From Lentisphaeria bacterium (GTDB lineage Bacteria; Verrucomicrobiota; Lentisphaeria; JABSQK01; UBA12247): a stretch of 29,274 nucleotides of DNA. How positions within the stretch are numbered: position 1 is the first letter of the stretch; every line of letters begins with the position of its first letter. The position numbers were made by a program, and so were the translations under genes. Under the pieces are notes generated by a model. It did no database searches, was not told where the DNA came from, and was given only the letters and a program-made list of their open reading frames with translations. The stretch covers positions 1 to 29,274 of the forward strand of contig DMTJ01000383.1 in the NCBI GenBank assembly GCA_003477185.1, given 5' to 3'. Positions 24,573 to 29,274 of this stretch are shown here, piece by piece.

Positions 24573-25514
24573 TTAAACGGAGGCGGGCGGGGTCTCAATG
24601 AGATCCCACATCGCTTCAGCGCCGCCATCCTGCATCGCGCCACGCATGATCTCCTTCCCAGCACGGTAGACATCCGCCATGCGTTTGGCGTCGCCTGACT
24701 TGGGCGCAGCTCGCCCTTCGAGCAAAGCCGCGAGACGGGCCTCGATCTCACAGAGCCCCAGTTCACGAGCAACCTCTGCCTGCAGCACCATGGCTTGTCC
24801 TTCGATCACCACATTGAACGGTGCCATCGGATCACGCTGCCCTGCCAGGCGCTCAGCGAGGCCAGTTTCTTGATCCTGGAGCGCGTGGACCAACTCATGC
24901 GCGAGAGTGAGGCGGATGACGTCATCCAGATGCGAGCTGTCCAGGCCTGCCTCTTCGAGCAGACGGTCTGAATTCTCTGGCAACAGGTAGATCTCGCCCG
25001 TACGAATCCCGTATTTGCCGATCACGTAGGGCATCATGCGTAAGGAAGACTGCATGGCGGTGAGTTCCAGCAGATGATTGGTCAATGCATCGCTGCACTT
25101 TTCGCAGCCAGTTCCCAGCTCATCCGCGAGTAGGGCTCCGACCTCCAGCCAATCAACCAGCTTCACCGTCGGATAGGTCGAAAAGCTCCGCCCAGAAACC
25201 TTCTCGACGGCCGGGATGATCGAGACCATCCAGGCGGACGCATCTTGCTGGCTGAAGGGAAAGTCAGGACGTGGTTTTCTCGGGGGCGCGGCGGCCTTAC
25301 GCAGGGCGCGCTGAATCATGGAGATGCCGACGATGCTGAAGAGAAACACGACGACGCTCAGAAAGGTGAAGATGAGCAGACTGGAAGCCCGCTCTTGGAG
25401 CGAGACCGTGTTGCGGAAATACATGTTGAAGCCGACCATTGCGGTCAACATCACGGTAATCAACAGTCCAACGCTCATGACCAGTGCAGCCAATCGATAC
25501 GATGCTTTTCTCAT
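24573..25514 (-). CDS. membrane-anchored HExxH metallopeptidase-like protein
   Basis: The 313-residue product has two membrane segments (about 9-30 and 45-67) followed by a basic proline-rich linker and a soluble domain. This carries LTLAHELVHALQDQE, a zinc-metallopeptidase motif with H206, E207 and H210. VIEGQAMVLQAEVA downstream supplies E238 as a likely third zinc ligand. This HELxHALQDQ plus EGxA arrangement recurs in a group of poorly studied bacterial and archaeal zincins. A pair of cysteines (GTGCEKCSD) lies at 136-140. Substrate and side of the membrane are unknown. The start at ATG 25512-25514 has a weak ribosome site. It lies 89 bases before the GT-C gene and 111 after nadC, so co-transcription is possible but not shown. 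Confidence 0.75.
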   Translation of the reverse strand: MRKASYRLAALVMSVGLLITVMLTAMVGFNMYFRNTVSLQERASSLLIFTFLSVVVFLFSIVGISMIQRALRKAAAPPRKPRPDFPFSQQDASAWMVSIIPAVEKVSGRSFSTYPTVKLVDWLEVGALLADELGTGCEKCSDALTNHLLELTAMQSSLRMMPYVIGKYGIRTGEIYLLPENSDRLLEEAGLDSSHLDDVIRLTLAHELVHALQDQETGLAERLAGQRDPMAPFNVVIEGQAMVLQAEVARELGLCEIEARLAALLEGRAAPKSGDAKRMADVYRAGKEIMRGAMQDGGAEAMWDLIETPPASV

Positions 25515-25625
25515 TTTTGCCTACCCACGCGCGTTCACATCAAAGCCCTCTATCTGGAGGACGCTCGGCAACGCAAAACTGCACGCACTTCTACTGAATT
25601 ACCTTCCGACCGCGTAGAAAATGGG

Positions 25626-26519
25626 TCAGGCTGACTGCACAGGCATGCAGAAATCCAGACCTATATCGATCGCGGGAGATGAGTGTGTGAGTGCGCCGGC
25701 CGAGATGTAGTCCACACCGGTGACCGCTACCTCCGGGACGCGGCCCAAGGTAATGCCACCGCTGGCCTCGAGCAGGCACTGCTGGTAAATCTCTTTGCGA
25801 AGCTCGTGCGCCTTGCGCATTTGCTGACAAGTCATGTTATCCAGCAGGACGTAATCTGCCTGGACCTCTAACGCCTCTTTGACCTCGTCCAGCGAGTCAG
25901 CTTCTACCTCCACCTCTAGGATCGGGTATTGGCGCCTGCAGGCTTTGACGGCGCGGGTGATCCCGCCGGGCCCTTCCAGCGCGGCAATCAGACGGTGGTT
26001 GTCTTTGATCATGATGCGATCGTAGAGGCCAAAGCGGTGATTTTCCCCGCCGCCAGCTCGGACGGCGTACTTCTCAAGATGGCGCCAGCCGGGAGTGGTC
26101 TTGCGCGTGTCGAGAATTCTCGCACTGGTGCCGCGCACCGCCGCTACATAGTGCGAAGTCATGGTCGCGATCCCGCTCAGCCGCTGCAAATAGTTCAGCA
26201 GCGTCCGTTCCGCTGTAAGAATCCCACGGGCTTCGCCTGAGATTTCCGCCAGGCACTGATCCGCCTCGCAGACCTCGCCGTCCTCGACGTGAATAGAAAG
26301 GGCGGCATTGCTACTGGTTTCTGAGAGGACCGCTTCTACAATCTGCAGCCCGGCCACGACGCAGCGTTCTCGCGCCACTAGTCGCGCATTTACCACCACC
26401 CCCTTGGGGGCGATTGCGAGCGTAGTGGCATCGCCCTCGCCGATGTCTTCGGCAAGCGCGGTCCGCACCATTGACTGTAATTGCTGGGGCTGAAGCGCCG
26501 GGTCTGCTCTTAAGGCCAT
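25626..26519 (-). CDS. nadC: nicotinate-nucleotide pyrophosphorylase (quinolinate phosphoribosyltransferase)
   Basis: The 297-residue enzyme converts quinolinate and phosphoribosyl pyrophosphate to nicotinate mononucleotide in de novo NAD synthesis. Family segments are ALAEDIGEGDATT, AERTLLNYLQRLSGIAT, ARILDTRKTTPGWRHLEKYA, VRAGGGENHRFGLYD with IMIKDNH, VEVEADSLDEVKEAL, and ASGGITLGRVPEVAVTGVDY. Length is normal. The start ATG (26517-26519) lies one base beyond the dtd stop, so it is coupled to dtd. No other NAD-synthesis gene is in the window. Confidence 0.97.
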   Translation of the reverse strand: MALRADPALQPQQLQSMVRTALAEDIGEGDATTLAIAPKGVVVNARLVARERCVVAGLQIVEAVLSETSSNAALSIHVEDGEVCEADQCLAEISGEARGILTAERTLLNYLQRLSGIATMTSHYVAAVRGTSARILDTRKTTPGWRHLEKYAVRAGGGENHRFGLYDRIMIKDNHRLIAALEGPGGITRAVKACRRQYPILEVEVEADSLDEVKEALEVQADYVLLDNMTCQQMRKAHELRKEIYQQCLLEASGGITLGRVPEVAVTGVDYISAGALTHSSPAIDIGLDFCMPVQSA

Positions 26520-26520
26520 C

Positions 26521-26967
26521 TCATCCGTCCTTGCTTTCCACCATGACGGTCACTGGGCCGTCGTTCCTGATCTCCACTCCCATCATGGCTCCAAAGCGGC
26601 CAGTTTCCACTCGAAATCCCAAGCCTTGTAAAACTTCGACGAAGTACTCGTAGATCGGTTCGGCTATTTCCGGTCGAGCCGCCCGCGTAAAATTCGGTCT
26701 GCGGCCCTTCCGGCAGTCCCCATAGAGCGTAAACTGCGAGACCACCAACGCCGCGCCTGCCACGTCCGCGAGCGATCGGTCAAAACGCCCGTCGGCGTCC
26801 GCGAAGATTCGCAGGTTCGCGCATTTTTCAGCGATCAGTTTCGCTTCCTCGCGCGTGTCGCCGTCGCGAACTCCCAGCAGGATCACCATTCCGTGACCGA
26901 TCTCGCCGATGCACCCGCCGTCTACTGTCACACGCCCGGATCGCACGCGCTGCACCAAGGCCCTCAT
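26521..26967 (-). CDS. dtd: D-aminoacyl-tRNA deacylase
   Basis: The 148-residue enzyme removes D-amino acids (and glycine) mischarged on tRNAs. The two cross-subunit motifs are present: SQFTLYGDCRKGRRPNF and the C-terminal NDGPVTVM with the Gly-Pro pair. The N-terminus MRALVQRVRSGRVTVDG is standard. I use the ATG at 26965-26967, which overlaps the stop of the preceding broken macro-domain gene (ATGA); an in-frame start 11 codons upstream would overlap more and adds non-family residues. The gene is followed after one base by nadC. No frame damage is visible. Confidence 0.96.
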   Translation of the reverse strand: MRALVQRVRSGRVTVDGGCIGEIGHGMVILLGVRDGDTREEAKLIAEKCANLRIFADADGRFDRSLADVAGAALVVSQFTLYGDCRKGRRPNFTRAARPEIAEPIYEYFVEVLQGLGFRVETGRFGAMMGVEIRNDGPVTVMVESKDG

Positions 26968-27580
26968 TGGTCGATGAACCTCCCTGTTTGGCGCTGCCAT
27001 GCCTCGCGGGAATTCAAGGGCAGGTCAGGAGAGACATGCAGGACGTCCTCGACAGCCTGCCGGAACTGCACCGCAGCTGACCCAGCTGACAGCTGATCTT
27101 GTGCCGTAACAAACGCCGGCACCGCAATTTTACGCACCAGCTGCTTGAGCGGGACGGGCTGTCCCCTCCCCTCGAAATCGCCATATTTCAGTAGCAGCAA
27201 GACGGCTCGCATGGCTAGATAGCCCCTAAACAGTCACCCGGTGCTGCCTGCGGACATCGCACAACCGGCGCTGCAATCAGAAACCGAACCTGCTCCACAC
27301 CGCTAGACACGATCGTAGCCTGTCCGACGGGCAGCTCGCCAAAATGATTATGCGAGATGTCCATGCGCAGGTGCGACATCACTTCATTGCCAAACGCCGT
27401 CTCGATCACCACATCACGGTCTTCGGGCACCAGCGCGAAGCCATTTGTCGGCAGCACGATCGCGTCTACCTGCAGATCCAGAATGTCCCCGCCATGGATC
27501 GTCACCTCAGGAAGCCGGACGCAATACTCCTGCCAATACTCGATATCATCACTATTTTCCGAACAAAGAACAACCTGCAT
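26964..27580 (-). pseudogene. macro-domain-like gene split by a single frameshift
   Basis: Two adjacent frames together form one macro-domain-like protein of about 205 residues. The first part runs from ATG 27578-27580 (GGAG six bases upstream) and contains VTIHGGDILDLQVDAIVLPT, NGFALVPEDRDVVIETAFGN, and LPVGQATIVSSGVEQVRFLI. It ends prematurely at 27215 after GDCLGAI. The second frame carries YLAMRAVLLLLKYGDFEG, the helix expected next in macro domains, and continues through IAVPAFVTAQDQ to the TGA at 26964, which overlaps dtd. The shift falls at the run of four G (plus-strand C at 27223-27226): one extra base there would restore the frame. Macro domains bind or hydrolyse ADP-ribose derivatives. 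The expected PGLGTG-like loop appears degenerate (PAFVTAQDQ). A sequencing error in the homopolymer is a real alternative. Confidence 0.65.
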
Positions 27581-27649
27581 ATGCCGCTCCACCTTCTGCG
27601 TTCAGTATACGAAATATTGGCGCAGGTTGCAACCAATTTTGGCTTTGCG

Positions 27650-29274
27650 TTAAAACTTCAACTCTGCAGCCAGGACCAAATTGCGGCCCGACTCATTGAG
27701 CCCCGAGCCATGGACGCGGTAGTCTAGATCTTCGAGATTCTCGACCGCAGCGGTAATCGTCAGGTGCTCCGTCGCCTCCCAGCCAGCCCGCAGGTCCAGG
27801 ACTGCATATCCCGGTGTTCCTCCGGGCGGAATACGGCTCGTGTCACCGCGATCGCGGGTCGAAAGCCGATCCGCGTCGGCCGCAGCCGTGCCGACCACAC
27901 TGATCCACCAGTTGTCACGCGCCTCCCAGCGCACGCCCAGCCGCCCGGTCAATGGCATCAGCCGGTCCAAATATTCTCGCTGCGCGGCCGCGTCGCTGGT
28001 CGGATAGCTCTCCACGTCTCCGTCTAACCACGTCACCGCACCAAATACAGACCATTTCTCCGCCAGGTCCACGGCGCCGTCAAATTCCACGCCGTGCACC
28101 TGACCATCTCCGGCATTGCGCTTGGTCACCTCGAAGTCACCGTCTACAATCTGGCCCGTAGGCGTCCGCACGATCATCCCGTCTATGCCTGTGTAAAAGC
28201 ACGCCAGCTGCAGCGAATAGCGCTCGGTTTCTGCCTTCACCCCAAGCTCAAAAGAAGTGTAGTGCTCAGGATCCAAGTTAGGCGAAGGCGTCTCAATCTC
28301 ATCGGTCCGCGCCGAATCCAATCGCGTCAAATCGGATAGGTTCGGCGAGCGAAAGCCTTGCGAGATTCCGCCATACGCAATCCAGCTGCGATCTTCCCGC
28401 AGCGCCACCTGAAGCCTGGCGCTGCCGACCACATCCGACCAGCTATCGGCGATCTGAATCTCCCCCCCGGAGTTCGGGTCCTCCACCGCATGGGCATCTG
28501 CTTCGGATCGTTCGTAGCGGGCCCCTAGCGTCAGGCTCCAGCGCTCATTCAGGGCGATCCTGTCCTGCAGATGCAGGCCGACCGTGTCGTAGGTCGCGTC
28601 ATCGGCGACCGGGCCTTGGATCGACGTGCCTGTGACCGTTCCTGCCGCATCCAGTTTGCGTTTGAACGAGCTCACCTCGTCATGATACGCCTCAACGCCG
28701 TAGGTCAGGTCTCCGACGGCAGTCGCTGTATGGAGCGTCACAAAGCCGCCCAGCGTTTGCACCTCGAACCCTTGCTGGTCATGACGATCTCCGGTCCTCA
28801 GCCGGTCGCGATCCTCCAACTGTCGCTGTAGCGACACGCCAGCATGCAATTCGTCCACGAATCCGGGTCCATCGTATACTGCCAGCTGCAGGTAGCTGAG
28901 GGACCGCTCCTGATCGAGGACTCGCCGTAGCTCGGAGCCCACCGACAGCCCGCGCCAAGTAGTCCCGTACACCGTCTTGTGGGTTCGCCAAGCATCGTCA
29001 ATCCGCACCGTTTGATGTGCCACCGTGAGCGCCACATTGTCAGAAAGCGCCAGCTCTACCTTGGCATCCCAGTCGCGCTCATCGTATCCGGTCTTTTGCT
29101 GCGTGCCAACGTCTCGCCCGCCCTCCAGATCGCCAAACTCCTTGAGTGTGTACCCCAGCGTCAGCGTCACGCGGTCGGACAATGCAGCGATCGAGTCGCC
29201 ACGCAAGACCAGAGAATCCTCGGCCGACGCATAGCGCACGTAGAGCCGCCGTTGCCAATCCTCGTCCGAGGCGA
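27650..29274 (-). CDS. TonB-dependent outer-membrane receptor, C-terminal barrel (runs off the window)
   Basis: The frame is open to the window edge and covers at least 540 residues of an outer-membrane beta-barrel. Evidence includes alternating amphipathic strands, ISQGFRSPNLSDLTRL with the typical receptor phrase followed by LDPEHYTSFELGVKAE, FYTGIDGMI, GVEFDGAVDLAEKWSVFGAV, and a C-terminal ENLEDLDYRVHGSGLNESGR leading to a final phenylalanine (AAELKF). These receptors import iron chelates, cobalamin, sugars or other ligands using TonB energy. The plug domain and TonB box lie outside the window, so the ligand cannot be suggested. It reads towards the macro-domain gene with a 69-base gap. 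Confidence 0.9.
   Translation of the reverse strand, partial: ASDEDWQRRLYVRYASAEDSLVLRGDSIAALSDRVTLTLGYTLKEFGDLEGGRDVGTQQKTGYDERDWDAKVELALSDNVALTVAHQTVRIDDAWRTHKTVYGTTWRGLSVGSELRRVLDQERSLSYLQLAVYDGPGFVDELHAGVSLQRQLEDRDRLRTGDRHDQQGFEVQTLGGFVTLHTATAVGDLTYGVEAYHDEVSSFKRKLDAAGTVTGTSIQGPVADDATYDTVGLHLQDRIALNERWSLTLGARYERSEADAHAVEDPNSGGEIQIADSWSDVVGSARLQVALREDRSWIAYGGISQGFRSPNLSDLTRLDSARTDEIETPSPNLDPEHYTSFELGVKAETERYSLQLACFYTGIDGMIVRTPTGQIVDGDFEVTKRNAGDGQVHGVEFDGAVDLAEKWSVFGAVTWLDGDVESYPTSDAAAQREYLDRLMPLTGRLGVRWEARDNWWISVVGTAAADADRLSTRDRGDTSRIPPGGTPGYAVLDLRAGWEATEHLTITAAVENLEDLDYRVHGSGLNESGRNLVLAAELKF

Overview
The window reads as chromosomal DNA from a Gram-negative bacterium of the planctomycete / wider PVC-FCB neighbourhood (Planctomycetes, Lentisphaerae or Hydrogenedentes-like). 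The clues are an H-X9-DG type prepilin, a decayed PQQ-propeller gene with the WPxWRGPxRDG signature joined to a LamG-type domain, a PhyH-family dioxygenase, an outer-membrane TonB receptor, and intergenic hairpin-rich DNA of a kind I associate with planctomycetes. This placement is inference; no rRNA is present.

Layout. Positions 1-1500 hold a decayed membrane-protein gene and a hairpin-rich intergenic element. From 12204 down to 1533 everything runs on the minus strand in two blocks. The first (12204-7030) is a tightly overlapping gene train: an H-X9-DG prepilin, a TadE-like protein, two Flp-type mini-pilins (one of only 56 residues), a second TadE-like protein, a TadG-like protein with a ten-glycine tail, a probable lipoprotein and a membrane-anchored coiled-coil protein. 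No Tad ATPase, secretin, platform protein or prepilin peptidase is visible. The second block (6687-1533) is a TerY-P triad: a TerY-like VWA protein, a PP2C phosphatase and a very large kinase (kinase domain, zinc ribbon, three membrane segments, coiled coil, PQQ-like propeller), with cutA overlapping the end of the kinase gene.

Positions 12320-16280 hold a PhyH dioxygenase, a divergent small His-rich lipoprotein, a badly decayed PQQ/LamG pseudogene, a tRNA-Glu(CTC) with a readable promoter, and about 550 bases of empty DNA. Next comes a minus-strand housekeeping cluster (yaaA-tgt-peroxiredoxin), then divergently hom and cimA, which together feed aspartate-family and isoleucine synthesis. The last part, on the minus strand, holds a GT-C/TPR membrane protein, a membrane HExxH peptidase, a macro-domain gene broken by a frameshift followed by dtd and nadC, and the C-terminal barrel of a TonB-dependent receptor that runs off the window.

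Two things stand out. One is a 13-21 base palindrome with core TGCGRACTCCGCA that occurs nine times between 12446 and 23521, inside genes in three different reading frames as well as between genes, and is absent in intact form from the pilin/kinase half. The other is the neighbouring placement of a machinery-less pilin train and a TerY-P triad whose kinase carries its own membrane and propeller domains.
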